A DNA stretch of 64,000 bases from Micromonospora sp. PLK6-60 (GCF_019890675.1 NZ_JAIOAA010000011.1:124001-188000); one strand, 5' to 3'. Shown: positions 16,406 through 25,104, counted from the stretch's first letter. The notes: generated by a model from the sequence alone, not told the origin. A program made the numbers and translations.

Positions 16406-16729
16406 TCAGTAGATGTTGTTCAGCCGGTGGACGGCGTCGGCCTCGTCACGCTCGTAGCCGTCCGCCGCGTTCCGCAGCGACACCGCCACCGTCTCGCAGG
16501 TCGCGCTGCCCTCGCCGAGCAGCCGGATCAGCCGGTCCTGGAGTTGCCGGTACAGGTCGACGAGGCCGACCTTGTCCCCGATGTAGGAGAAGTGCAGCGC
16601 CGCGAGGTCGAGGCGGGCGGCCACCTGGGCGGCGTCGCGCAGGATGTCGCCCGAGTCGTCCCAGACCGTGGCGTCGCGGCGCAGCGCCTCGATCGAAGCC
16701 TTCAGTTTCTCCGGGCCGGGTGGCGGCAT
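16406..16729 (-). CDS. EspC/WXG100-like small helical protein
   Basis: A 107-residue helical protein with no signal peptide. The layout (GPEKLKASIEALRRDATVWDDSG then LRDAAQVAARLDL, and a final ATCETVAVSLRNAADGYERDE) matches the EspC-like/type VII secretion target family, in which two helices fold as a hairpin and a Y-x-x-x-D/E motif near the C-terminus can act as a secretion signal. Here that motif is YERDE (about 93-97). It begins 1 base after the upstream gene and ends 9 bases before the large WXG-like gene. Likely partner of that protein. Confidence 0.65.
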   Translation of the reverse strand: MPPPGPEKLKASIEALRRDATVWDDSGDILRDAAQVAARLDLAALHFSYIGDKVGLVDLYRQLQDRLIRLLGEGSATCETVAVSLRNAADGYERDEADAVHRLNNIY

Positions 16730-16730
16730 C

Positions 16731-17480
16731 TCAGGCGCTCCCTGGGGGTCGTCGGGGTGCCAGGCCGAGGCTGGCGAGAAGCTGGGCGGGGTCGCCGGCC
16801 ATCCGGTCGAGCTCCCGGTAGGGCCACGAGCCGCGCAGCGGGGTCGCGTCCGCGCGTTGCGCGTACGCCTCGTGCACCGCCTGGGTCACCGCCGCGCCCA
16901 CCTGTTCGGCGTCGGCGGACCCCAGCCACTCGTCGTCGAAGGTGACCCCGGACAGCCGGTCGCCGGCGAGGGTCACCCGCACCCGGTCGTCCGGACCGCC
17001 GACGGATGAGGTGGCCAGGGCGGCCGCGCGGGCCTCGCGTTCGAGCTCGTCCAGCCCCGCGAAGGAGTCCCTGAGCACGTAGAACAGGCTCCGGGCGTAG
17101 TTCACGGCCGAGTCGTCGACGGGATCGGTCAGGCCGGCGACCGACGGGCTGGCGCCCGGCACCGGGTCGGCCGCGTCGTCGGTCGGCTGCTGCGTCACCC
17201 CGTGCACCCACGCCTGGGCCCTGCGCCGGGCCGCCTCGTCGGCCGCCGCCACGATGGCCGGGCCCAGGTCGTCCGCGCCGACCCGCCGGTCCCAGTCGGG
17301 AAACACCTCGACCGCGTCGATCCGGCCTTCGGCGGCCAGGGCCACCCGCACGACCTCGTGGGGATCCCGGGCCGACGCCTCGACCGCCTCCCGATCGCCC
17401 GCCGCCAGCCGTCGGGACAGCGCCTGCGCCTCTCGGCGCAGGTGCTCCAACTCGGCGATCTCGTCGAGCGGGTCGCTCAC
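16731..17480 (-). CDS. Tandem YbaB/EbfC-like protein, first gene of type VII-like cassette
   Basis: A 249-residue protein with two halves that each resemble the ~100-residue YbaB/EbfC fold: a helix, a beta hairpin (VRVALAAEGRIDAVEVF near 43-59; VRVTLAGDRLSGVTFDDEW near 169-187) and a C-terminal helix (GPAIVAAADEAARRRAQAW; GAAVTQAVHEAYAQRAD). Single YbaB-like proteins occur next to WXG100 genes in many actinobacteria and are thought to bind DNA or act as chaperone-like partners. A duplicated form is less usual. It heads the four-gene operon and is divergent from the MerR-controlled ABC exporter. Confidence 0.6.
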   Translation of the reverse strand: MSDPLDEIAELEHLRREAQALSRRLAAGDREAVEASARDPHEVVRVALAAEGRIDAVEVFPDWDRRVGADDLGPAIVAAADEAARRRAQAWVHGVTQQPTDDAADPVPGASPSVAGLTDPVDDSAVNYARSLFYVLRDSFAGLDELEREARAAALATSSVGGPDDRVRVTLAGDRLSGVTFDDEWLGSADAEQVGAAVTQAVHEAYAQRADATPLRGSWPYRELDRMAGDPAQLLASLGLAPRRPPGSA

Positions 17481-17561
17481 GATCGCTCCCCATCACGCAG
17501 GTCGGCACTGGCCCTCACAACCTAACGGGCGCGCGTCGTCGCCGCTGCCCCGGATGCCGGC

Positions 17562-17593
17562 TTGACCTTGACGCAGCGTCAACCCCGCATGCT
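17562..17593 (+). promoter_or_regulatory. MerR-type promoter and operator for the ABC exporter operon
   Basis: A -35 element TTGACC (17562-17567) is followed directly by the perfect palindrome TTGACGC A GCGTCAA (17568-17582), then a -10-like CATGCT at 17588-17593. The 20-base spacing is longer than the optimal 17, which is the signature of promoters that MerR proteins untwist. The start ATG at 17600 is 6 bases after the -10, so the transcript is probably leaderless. The operon's third gene encodes a MerR regulator that should bind here. Confidence 0.75.
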
Positions 17594-17599
17594 GACGCC

Positions 17600-18445
17600 A
17601 TGACCGTTGAATCCCCGATGACGAGCCAGCCGGCCTCCGGGCCCGCGATCCAGGTCCGGGGCCTGGAGAAGTCCTACCGGGAGCTGCACGTGCTGCGCGG
17701 CGTGGACCTCGACGTCGCGCGGGGCAGCATCTTCGCCCTGCTCGGCTCCAACGGCGCGGGAAAGACCACAGTCGTGCGGATCCTGGCCACGCTGCTCAAG
17801 CCGGACGCGGGGACGGCCGGCGTCAACGGCTTCGACGTCGTCCGGCAGGCGGCGAAGGTGCGCGAGTCGATCAGCCTGACGGGACAGTTCGCGGCCGTCG
17901 ACGAGATCCTGACCGGGCGGGAGAACCTGGTGCTGGTCGCCCGGCTGCGGCGGCTGCGGGATCCGGGCCGGATCGCGGACGACCTGCTGGGCCGCTTCTC
18001 GCTGGCGGACGCGGCCGGTCGGCGGGTGTCGACCTACTCGGGTGGCATGCGTCGCCGCCTCGACATCGCGATGAGTCTCATCGGGAACCCGCCGGTGATC
18101 TTCCTCGACGAGCCGACGACCGGCCTCGATCCGCAGGCCCGGCTGGAGGTGTGGCAGGCCGTCCGGGAACTGGCCGGGCAGGGCACCACCGTCCTGCTCA
18201 CCACGCAGTACCTCGACGAGGCCGAACAGCTCGCCGACCGGATCGCGGTCCTGCACCAGGGCCGCATCATCGCCGACGGCACCCTCGACGAACTCAAGCG
18301 GCTGCTGCCGCCCGCCACGGTCGAGTACGTCGAGAAGCAGCCGACCCTCGAGGACGTCTTCCTGGCCATCGTCGGTGACCAGGGCGTCGCCGGCACCGCC
18401 ACCGCCACCGCCGGCACTGCCACCACCGCCGCCCCGAAGAACTGA
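17600..18445 (+). CDS. ABC transporter ATP-binding protein, DrrA-like
   Basis: A 281-residue ATPase of the daunorubicin-resistance/ABC-2 exporter class. It has Walker A GSNGAGKTT (about 50-58), the signature YSGGMRRRLDIAMSL (about 147-161), Walker B VIFLDEPTTGLDP (about 168-180) and a switch His replaced by Gln in LLTTQYLDEAEQLADR, as is usual in DrrA-like proteins. The C-terminal ~60 residues carry the LEDVFLAIVGD motif of the family, then a Thr/Ala-rich tail. It is first in an operon with the ABC-2 permease and a MerR regulator and probably exports a hydrophobic drug or signal. Confidence 0.93.
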   Translation: MTVESPMTSQPASGPAIQVRGLEKSYRELHVLRGVDLDVARGSIFALLGSNGAGKTTVVRILATLLKPDAGTAGVNGFDVVRQAAKVRESISLTGQFAAVDEILTGRENLVLVARLRRLRDPGRIADDLLGRFSLADAAGRRVSTYSGGMRRRLDIAMSLIGNPPVIFLDEPTTGLDPQARLEVWQAVRELAGQGTTVLLTTQYLDEAEQLADRIAVLHQGRIIADGTLDELKRLLPPATVEYVEKQPTLEDVFLAIVGDQGVAGTATATAGTATTAAPKN

Positions 18446-18454
18446 GGAGCCACG

Positions 18455-19216
18455 ATGAGCACGCGTTTCGTCGGCGACACCGCCGCCCTGCTGGGCCGGT
18501 CCCTGCGCCACATCAGCCGCAGCCCGGACACCATCATCTCGACCGCGATCATGCCGGTCGCCTTCCTGCTGCTGTTCGTCTACGTGTTCGGCGGCGCGAT
18601 CCGCGCCGGGTCGGACCGGTACGTGAACTACCTGCTGCCCGGCATCCTGGTCATCACGGTGGCCTCGGGCGTCTCCTACACCGCGTACCGGCTCTTCCTG
18701 GACCTCAAGGGCGGCATCTTCGAGCGGTTCCAGTCCATGCCGATCGCCCGCTCGTCGGCGCTGTGGGCGCACGTGCTGACCTCGCTGGTCGCCAACCTGG
18801 TCTCGCTCGTGGTGGTGGTGCTGGTCGCCCTGGTCATGGGCTTCCGCACGGGTGCCGGCGTGCTCGACTGGCTCGCGGTGGCCGGCATCATGATGCTGTT
18901 CACCCTGGCCCTGACCTGGCTCGCCGTCATCCCGGGCCTGACCGCCAGGTCGGTGGACGGCGCGAGCGCGTTCTCCTATCCGCTCATCCTCCTGCCGTTC
19001 GTCAGCTCGGCCTTCGTACCCACGGAGAGCATGCCCGGCCCGGTGCGCGCCTTCGCCGAGAACCAGCCGGTGACGTCCATCGTCAACACCATCCGTGAGC
19101 TGTTCGCCGAGCAGCGGGTCGGTGCCGACAGCTGGATCGCCCTCGGCTGGTGCGCCGGCCTGCTCGTCGTCGCGTACGGCCTCGCCACGGCCGTGCACCA
19201 CCGCAGGATCAGGTGA
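18455..19216 (+). CDS. ABC-2 type permease, DrrB-like
   Basis: A 253-residue membrane subunit with six hydrophobic helices. ABC-2 features include IISTAIMPVAFLLLFVYVFGG near the N-terminus, the LDLKGGIFERFQSMPIARSS loop (about 83-102), which contacts the ATPase, and the LPFVSSAFVPTESMPGPVR segment near residues 182-200. It starts 9 bases after the ATPase gene with a GAGGAG site and forms the membrane half of the exporter. Confidence 0.92.
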   Translation: MSTRFVGDTAALLGRSLRHISRSPDTIISTAIMPVAFLLLFVYVFGGAIRAGSDRYVNYLLPGILVITVASGVSYTAYRLFLDLKGGIFERFQSMPIARSSALWAHVLTSLVANLVSLVVVVLVALVMGFRTGAGVLDWLAVAGIMMLFTLALTWLAVIPGLTARSVDGASAFSYPLILLPFVSSAFVPTESMPGPVRAFAENQPVTSIVNTIRELFAEQRVGADSWIALGWCAGLLVVAYGLATAVHHRRIR

Positions 19217-19244
19217 CGGCGGGACCGGGTGGCAGGCTGAGGTC

Positions 19245-20015
19245 ATGCTGACGATCGGACGGCTGGCGTCCTACGCCGGGGTGACCATCCGCGCGGTGCG
19301 GCACTACCACCAGGTCGGGCTGCTCCGGGAGCCGGAGCGCGACGCCTCCGGCTACCGGAGCTACGACGCCGCCGCCGTGGTGCGCCTCATCCGGATCCGG
19401 ACCCTGGCCGAGGCCGGGGTCCCGCTGGCCCGGGTCCGCGAGCTGCTCGACGCCGACCCCGAGACGTTCGCCGCCGCGACCACCGAGATCGACCGGCAGT
19501 TGCGGACGCAGATCCGCACGTTGCAGGAGCACCGGCGGCGGATCGCCCGGCTCGGCTCCGGCGACACCCTGGCCGTTCCGGCGGAGGTGGTCGACTACCT
19601 GGACCGGCTGCGTGCCCTCGGCGTGCCGGCGGCCGTCATCGACGGTGAGCGCGACGGGTGGATCCTCATGGCGGCACGCTGGCCGGAGGCGATCCCGGCG
19701 TTCATGGCCGACAAGGTGGCCCAGCTGGGGAACCCGATGGTCGTCCGGTTCTACGGCCTCATCGGTCGGATCGCGGAAGACCCGCACGACGAGGACTTGC
19801 TGCGCGAGACGGCCGACCTGATGAGCGAGATGTTCGCGCAGGCGGAGGCCGCCGGGGAGCTGGACCAGCAGAACGACGTCATGCCCGACGCGGCGTTCGT
19901 GCGGCTGATGGACGCGTTCGCCGATGCCGCCCACCCCGTCGTCGCCCGGCTGCGGGAGTTGGTCGCCGAGCGCGGGTGGACCGGGTGGACCATGGTCGAG
20001 AAGCGGGCGCCCTGA
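19245..20015 (+). CDS. MerR family regulator with large effector domain
   Basis: A 256-residue regulator. The N-terminal winged helix-turn-helix (1-70) reads LTIGRLASYAGVTIRAVRHYHQVGLL with the wing ASGYRSYDAAAVVRLIRI. A coiled dimerisation helix (about 85-110) follows, then a ~140-residue C-terminal helical effector domain similar to the TipAS-like region. This points to sensing a small hydrophobic or antibiotic-like ligand. The gene lies 28 bases after the ABC-2 permease gene and the operon promoter has a perfect MerR palindrome, so it probably activates its own exporter operon when the ligand binds. Confidence 0.9.
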   Translation: MLTIGRLASYAGVTIRAVRHYHQVGLLREPERDASGYRSYDAAAVVRLIRIRTLAEAGVPLARVRELLDADPETFAAATTEIDRQLRTQIRTLQEHRRRIARLGSGDTLAVPAEVVDYLDRLRALGVPAAVIDGERDGWILMAARWPEAIPAFMADKVAQLGNPMVVRFYGLIGRIAEDPHDEDLLRETADLMSEMFAQAEAAGELDQQNDVMPDAAFVRLMDAFADAAHPVVARLRELVAERGWTGWTMVEKRAP

Positions 20016-20028
20016 CGGCCGCACCGGG

Positions 20029-21003
20029 TCAGCCGCGTTCGCGGGAGGCCAGGGCCTGTTCCGCGTACGCCCAGAGGCGGTCGGCGGCGGCCGGGTCGAC
20101 GGCGTGCGCGGCGACCCCGCCGGTGGCGTCCGGGCCCCCGGCCACCACCTCGAGTTCCTGGTTGTCCTCGAAGTACCGGCCGGTGATCCCCTCGACCAGC
20201 GGCGACGCCGCCAGCAGCACGGTGGTCGCCGCGCCCTGGGCGGGCGTCTTGAAGTGCGGCGGGTCGATCCGGTTGCCCGCCTCGTCCAGCGCCCCGAACC
20301 CCCGCAGCGTGTCGTCGTCCAGATAGCGCTGGAGATTGGTGTTGATGTAGCCGGGGTTGAGGGCGTTGCCGGTGATGCCGTCGCCGGCCCAGTGCTGGGC
20401 GATGCCCACGGCGAGCAGGACGTCCGCGGTCTTCGACCGGCCGTACGCCGCCCACGGGTCGTACGGCTGCGCCGCGAAGTGCGGGTCGGCGAAGTCGAAC
20501 GGCTGGGACAGGTGCGCCCCGGAGCTGACGGCCACCACCCGGGCGGCGCCGGCGGCGCGCAGGTTGTCGTGCAGGCCGCGGGCGAGCGCGAAGTGGCCGA
20601 GGTGGTTGGTGCCGAGCTGAAGCTCCCACCCCTGTGCGGTGAGCCGGCGGGTCGGCACGGCCATGATCCCGGCGTTGGCGACCAGCGCGTGCAGCGGCCC
20701 GTCCCAGCCGGCGACGAAGGCGTCGACCGAGGCCAGGTCGGCCAGGTCGAGGGCGGCGGCCCGGACGGCGCCGGGGCCCGGTCCGGCGAACTCCGCCACC
20801 AGGGCGTCGGCGCTGCCCGGGTCGCGGGTGGCCACCGTGACCTCCGCCCCGGCTGCGGCCAGGGCCCGGGTGGCGGCCGCGCCGATCCCGGAGGCGCCGC
20901 CGGTGACGATCATCCGGCGGCCGGTCAGGTCGACGCCGTCGAGGATCTCGGCGGCGGTGGCGCGGGCGGTGAACGGGGTGCTGACCCGGGTGTGCGTTGT
21001 CAT
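20029..21003 (-). CDS. Short-chain dehydrogenase/reductase
   Basis: A 324-residue SDR. It has TGGASGIG (about 33-40) for cofactor binding, VANAGIM (about 106-112, an N-A-G variant), Ser in VVAVSSGAHLS, and YGRSK (about 184-188) as the Tyr/Lys pair. The N-P-G-Y-I-N-T motif after the active site and the length place it in the retinol-dehydrogenase/WWOX-like group. It is divergent from an AraC regulator 84 bases away, which probably controls it. Substrate unknown. Confidence 0.88.
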   Translation of the reverse strand: MTTHTRVSTPFTARATAAEILDGVDLTGRRMIVTGGASGIGAAATRALAAAGAEVTVATRDPGSADALVAEFAGPGPGAVRAAALDLADLASVDAFVAGWDGPLHALVANAGIMAVPTRRLTAQGWELQLGTNHLGHFALARGLHDNLRAAGAARVVAVSSGAHLSQPFDFADPHFAAQPYDPWAAYGRSKTADVLLAVGIAQHWAGDGITGNALNPGYINTNLQRYLDDDTLRGFGALDEAGNRIDPPHFKTPAQGAATTVLLAASPLVEGITGRYFEDNQELEVVAGGPDATGGVAAHAVDPAAADRLWAYAEQALASRERG

Positions 21004-21087
21004 GCCCTCGACGCTACGGACGGACGCCCTGGACTGTCCGTAGTCTGGAGTCCGCCATTCTTCAGCAGGCGTCCAGGGGAGGGTTTC

Positions 21088-21996
21088 GTGGATCCGTTGG
21101 AGGACGTGCTGGCGGTCGCCGGCACGACCAGCCGCCTGTCCACGGCCATGTCGGCCGGCGGTCGCTGGGCGCTCCGCTTCGACCCGCCGGCCGGCGTCAA
21201 GTTCAACGCGGTGCGGCGCGGCAGCTGCCTGCTGCGGGTCGACGGCGTGCCCGAGCCGGTCGCGCTGGTCGAGGGCGACTGTTTCCTGCTCACCCGGCCC
21301 CGGAACTTCATCCTGGCCAGCGATCCGGACACCCCGCCGGAGGCGGCCGGGCCGGTCTTCGCGGCGGCCGTCGACGGGGTGGCCCGGGCCGGCGTGGGTG
21401 ACGACGTGTTCCTCATCGGCGGCGCGTTCTCGTTCACCGAACGCGCCCGTGCCCTGCTGCTGGACGGCCTGCCGCCGGTGGTGCACGTGCCCGCCGCGCG
21501 GCCGGAGGCCGCGACCGTCCGGTGGGCGATCGGGGAGATCGCCGCCGAGCTGCGGGCGGCGCCGCTGGCCGGCCGGCTGGTCGCCGAGCACCTCGCCCTG
21601 GTCATGCTGATCCGGATCCTGCGCCTGCAGCTGGCCCAGGGCGGTGGCACCGGGTGGCTGGCCGGCCTGGCCGATCCGGTGCTCGCCGCCGCGCTGCGGG
21701 CCATCCACGCCCGCCCCGACCACCCCTGGACCGTGGCCGAGCTGGCCGGGGTCGCCGCGGTCTCCCGGTCCACGCTGGCCGCCCGGTTCAAGGAGGTCGT
21801 CGGCCAGGGCCCGGTGGAGTACCTCACCGGCTGGCGGATCGAGCTCGCCGCCGACCGGCTCCGACGCGGCGACGACACCCTCTCCGTGATCGCCCGGGCG
21901 GTCGGTTACGGCTCGGAGAGCGCCCTCAGCGTGGCCTTCAAGCGCGCCACCGGCCTGTCGCCGCGCGCCTACCGCAACCGGGCGGCGCACGGATAG
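21088..21996 (+). CDS. AraC family regulator with cupin domain
   Basis: A 302-residue regulator from the GTG at 21088, which has GGGGAGGG 4 bases upstream. The N-terminal cupin-like sensor (about 1-185; RRGSCLLRVDGVPEPVALVEGD) resembles the AraC_binding_2/cupin_6 type. The C-terminal double helix-turn-helix (about 200-298) has VAELAGVAAVSRSTLAARFKE and IARAVGYGSESALSVAFKRATG followed by PRAYR. Divergent from an SDR gene; this AraC/SDR arrangement is common and suggests activation of the reductase. Confidence 0.9.
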   Translation: MDPLEDVLAVAGTTSRLSTAMSAGGRWALRFDPPAGVKFNAVRRGSCLLRVDGVPEPVALVEGDCFLLTRPRNFILASDPDTPPEAAGPVFAAAVDGVARAGVGDDVFLIGGAFSFTERARALLLDGLPPVVHVPAARPEAATVRWAIGEIAAELRAAPLAGRLVAEHLALVMLIRILRLQLAQGGGTGWLAGLADPVLAAALRAIHARPDHPWTVAELAGVAAVSRSTLAARFKEVVGQGPVEYLTGWRIELAADRLRRGDDTLSVIARAVGYGSESALSVAFKRATGLSPRAYRNRAAHG

Positions 21997-22212
21997 CTGC
22001 CGGGGACGGCTCGCTCCCTTGAGGCGTCCGTGAGCCCTGTGCCATTCTTATCCCTCGATGGGACGCCGCGCGGGCGGAACCCGCCGTCCGACTGGGCAAC
22101 CGGGACCTCCTCCCGGGGGACGGCGACGAGCGAACACCAGCAGCGCCGCCGGCCGCAGCCACACCGCTGCCGGCCGGGCGCATCCCCGATCGTCGCCCAC
22201 GAAGGAACGAAC

Positions 22213-24324
22213 ATGGACAACCCTGGTCCCGCGCGGGTCCACCACCCTGCCCCGCCACCGTCCCGGTTCCACCACCGACGCTGGCCGGCCCTCGCCGCGA
22301 GCCTGCTGCTCGCCGCGGCCGGCCTGGCCGGTGCCGCTCCGGCCGGTGCCGCCGCCGCGGCCGACCCGGTGACCGTGACCGTCAACGCCCGGGCCGGGCT
22401 GGCCACCGTGCCGGACACCGCGCTGGGCGTCAACCACGCCATCTGGGACAGCAATCTCGGCACCGCCGAGACCTCCGACCTGCTGCGCGCGGCCGGCGTG
22501 CGGATGCTGCGCTACCCGGGCGGGTCCTACGCGGACATCTACCACTGGCGCACGCACACCGCGCCCGGCGGATACGTCGCCCCGAACACCGACTTCGACA
22601 CCTTCATGGCCGCGACCAGGCGGGTCGGCGCCCAGCCGATGATCATCGCGAACTACGGCACCGGCACCCCGGCCGAGGCCGCGGACTGGGTCCGGTACGC
22701 GAACGTGACCAAGAAGTACGGCGCGAAGTACTGGACGGTCGGCAACGAGAACTACGGCAACGGCCTCTACGGGTCCGCCTGGGAGGCCGACGACCACCCC
22801 GACAAGAGCGCCACCCAGTACGCCAACATGGTCGTCGAGTACGCCGACGCGATGAAGGCGGTCGACCCGACGATCAAGGTCGGCGCGGTGCTGACCATGC
22901 CGGGCAACTGGCCGGACGGGATCAAGGCCGACGCCGACCCCGGGCCGTGGAACCGCACCGTGCTGGAGATCGCCGGCCCGAAGATCGACTTCGTGGACGT
23001 GCACTGGTACCCGGGCGGCAACGCCGCCGAGTCGCTGTCCCGCACCGCGCACATCGACGACGCGATGTATCTGCTCCGCGAGGCGCTCACCCGGTACGCC
23101 GGGCCGGGCGCCGCAAGGATCGGCATCAGCTTCACCGAGCTGAACGTCGGGCAGGGGCAGAACACCCAGCCGGGCGCGCTGTTCCTGGCCGACGCGTACA
23201 GCGACCTGCTGGAGAACGGCGTCTTCACGGCGCAGTGGTGGAACGTGCACAACGGGATCGGCGAGGTGTCGACGGTGGCCGGGCAGACCGACTACGGCGA
23301 CTTCGGGATGCTGTCCAGCGGCGGGTGCACCGCGGACGGCTCGGTCTGCGAGCCGCCGCTGAACACGCCGTTCGCGCCGTACCACGGGCTGTCCATGATG
23401 AACCTGTTCGCCCGGCCGGGTGACCAGTTCATCCGCGCCGGCACCGACCAGCCGCTGGTCGCCGCGCACGCGGTACGGCGCGGCAACGGTGACCTCGCCG
23501 TGCTGCTGCTGAACAAGGACCCGGACAACGCGTACCCGGTGACGATCGACTACGCCGGCTACACCCCGGCCGCCGGCGCGCCGACGGTCTACACGTACGC
23601 GAACGGGGCGACCGCCATCGCGCAGGACCAGTCCGGCAGCGCGACCAGCCGGACCCTGCCGGCGTACTCGCTGACCACGCTGGTGCTGCGCCCGGCCAGC
23701 CCGCCGACCGGCCAGCCGGCCGCGCCGGGGCCGCCGGTCGCCAGTGCCGTGACGGACCGCACCGCCACCATCTCCTGGCCGGCGCCGCCGCCCTCGGGGC
23801 TCCCGGTCAAGGTGGAGATCCATCGGCAGTTCGGGACCGTCAGCGAGCAGCTGGGGGAGACCACCGGTTCGTCGTTCACCGTCCGCAACCTCACGCCGGG
23901 CACCCGGTACACCGTCAACCTGCTGGCCCGCGACGGCGCCGGCCGGGTCTCCTGGTCCTCCCCGCCGGTCACGTTCACCACGGGTAGCCCGGCCAGCAGC
24001 AGCTGCGCCGTGCGCTTCACCGACGTCAACGACTGGGGCAACGGCTACGTCGGCAGCGTCGACATCGTCAACAACGGGTCGCAGCCGATCAACGGCTGGG
24101 CGCTGACCTGGCGCTGGCCGACCTCCTGGCAGCAGGTGAGCAGCGGCTGGAACGCGACCTGGACGCAGACCGGCGCGACGGTGAAGGTCACCAACGCCGA
24201 CGGCAGCCCGCCGATCCCGGGCGGCGGCGGCAGCACCACCGTCGGCTTCGTCGGCGCGTACGGCGGACCGAACGTGCTACCCACGGTGTTCACCCTCAAC
24301 GGGGTGCTCTGCACCACGCTGTGA
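22213..24324 (+). CDS. Secreted glycoside hydrolase with FnIII and CBM2
   Basis: A 703-residue secreted enzyme. The start at 22213 has GAAGGAA 5 bases upstream. A signal peptide occupies about 1-48 (Ala-rich core ending AGAAAA). The catalytic TIM-barrel domain (about 50-420) shows LRYPGGSYADIYHW and likely acid/base Glu179 (VGNENYG) and nucleophile Glu309 (FTELNVG), plus a beta domain to about 495. This layout resembles clan GH-A enzymes of the GH51/GH39 type acting on arabinofuranosides or other hemicellulose, but the exact family is uncertain. A fibronectin type III domain (about 503-590) links to a CBM2 (about 596-703, bounded by two Cys) that binds cellulose or xylan. Probable plant-cell-wall degradation outside the cell. 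Confidence 0.82.
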   Translation: MDNPGPARVHHPAPPPSRFHHRRWPALAASLLLAAAGLAGAAPAGAAAAADPVTVTVNARAGLATVPDTALGVNHAIWDSNLGTAETSDLLRAAGVRMLRYPGGSYADIYHWRTHTAPGGYVAPNTDFDTFMAATRRVGAQPMIIANYGTGTPAEAADWVRYANVTKKYGAKYWTVGNENYGNGLYGSAWEADDHPDKSATQYANMVVEYADAMKAVDPTIKVGAVLTMPGNWPDGIKADADPGPWNRTVLEIAGPKIDFVDVHWYPGGNAAESLSRTAHIDDAMYLLREALTRYAGPGAARIGISFTELNVGQGQNTQPGALFLADAYSDLLENGVFTAQWWNVHNGIGEVSTVAGQTDYGDFGMLSSGGCTADGSVCEPPLNTPFAPYHGLSMMNLFARPGDQFIRAGTDQPLVAAHAVRRGNGDLAVLLLNKDPDNAYPVTIDYAGYTPAAGAPTVYTYANGATAIAQDQSGSATSRTLPAYSLTTLVLRPASPPTGQPAAPGPPVASAVTDRTATISWPAPPPSGLPVKVEIHRQFGTVSEQLGETTGSSFTVRNLTPGTRYTVNLLARDGAGRVSWSSPPVTFTTGSPASSSCAVRFTDVNDWGNGYVGSVDIVNNGSQPINGWALTWRWPTSWQQVSSGWNATWTQTGATVKVTNADGSPPIPGGGGSTTVGFVGAYGGPNVLPTVFTLNGVLCTTL

Positions 24325-24331
24325 GCCGAGC

Positions 24332-24368
24332 CGGCCCGCCGGACAGCCCCGGGCTGTCCGGCGGGCCG
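24332..24368. terminator. Stem-loop terminator after the glycoside hydrolase
   Basis: 18-base arms (starting CGGCCCGCCGG and ending CCGGCGGGCCG) are perfectly complementary around a single central base, giving a very stable hairpin. It lies 8 bases after the stop at 24324 and before the convergent lipoprotein gene (stop at 24394), so it may serve both. Confidence 0.75.
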
Positions 24369-24393
24369 AGGCGTGCCGGGGGCGCCGGACGAT

Positions 24394-25002
24394 CTAGCCG
24401 CCGAGGAGTTCCACCGGGCCGCCCTGCTCGATGATGATCGGAATGGCGGTGCCGTACCGCTTCGGCAGTTCCGCCCGCGCCCGGGCGACCGCCAGGGTGC
24501 TCACCACGACACCCGAGCCGTCGTGGCGCGGGCCGACCGCGTTCACGTCGACGCCGCGCGTGCGCCAGTAGTCCATGTCGTCGGTGATCCGATCCTGCAA
24601 CGCGCTCAGCTCGGCAGCGGAGTGGGCGGCGTCGCGCAGGAGCACGCACTGCCCGGCGGCGACGTCCCGCACGTACGCGTCGAACCGCGCCGACGGCAGG
24701 CGGTAGACGATGACGTAACCCTGCTCGGGCACCGTCTCCAGGCCGGCGAAGACGTCGCGGAAGGTGGACTCCCCGGCCTGCTGGATGCTCCCGAGCGCCT
24801 CGGACAGCTCGTCGGACTCCGGATACATGGTCGCCCCAGCGGTGACTACGGATTCCGGCGGACTCGGCGGCGTCGCGCACCCCTCGACGCCCGGCGTGCC
24901 GCCGGCTTCCGGTGCCGCGTCCGCAGCGCCACCCGCCTCCCGGGCGCACCCACCGACGGCGACGATCATCGCCGCCAGCCCCACCAACAGGATCTTCCGC
25001 AC
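24394..25002 (-). CDS. Lipoprotein of unknown function
   Basis: A 202-residue protein with a lipoprotein signal: MRKILLVGLAAMIVAVGGC, with lipobox VGGC and lipidation Cys at residue 19. A Gly/Ala/Pro-rich linker leads to a mature alpha/beta domain of about 145 residues, predicted outside the membrane. No family recognised. It is not clearly co-transcribed with neighbours (102 bases from the AraC stop). Confidence 0.7.
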   Translation of the reverse strand: MRKILLVGLAAMIVAVGGCAREAGGAADAAPEAGGTPGVEGCATPPSPPESVVTAGATMYPESDELSEALGSIQQAGESTFRDVFAGLETVPEQGYVIVYRLPSARFDAYVRDVAAGQCVLLRDAAHSAAELSALQDRITDDMDYWRTRGVDVNAVGPRHDGSGVVVSTLAVARARAELPKRYGTAIPIIIEQGGPVELLGG

Positions 25003-25104
25003 GACGCCTCCCGAACCCCGATCGTCGGCAGGATAGACGCACCGGCGCCGGCATGGGTTCCCGGACGTCGCCGACGAGATGCGGATCCGCGCGCGGGCGA
25101 CGCC

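Noticed and set aside
15102-17480. Complete ESX secretion locus
   Set aside because: No EccC, EccD, EccB or mycosin gene is present; only substrate-like and accessory-like genes.
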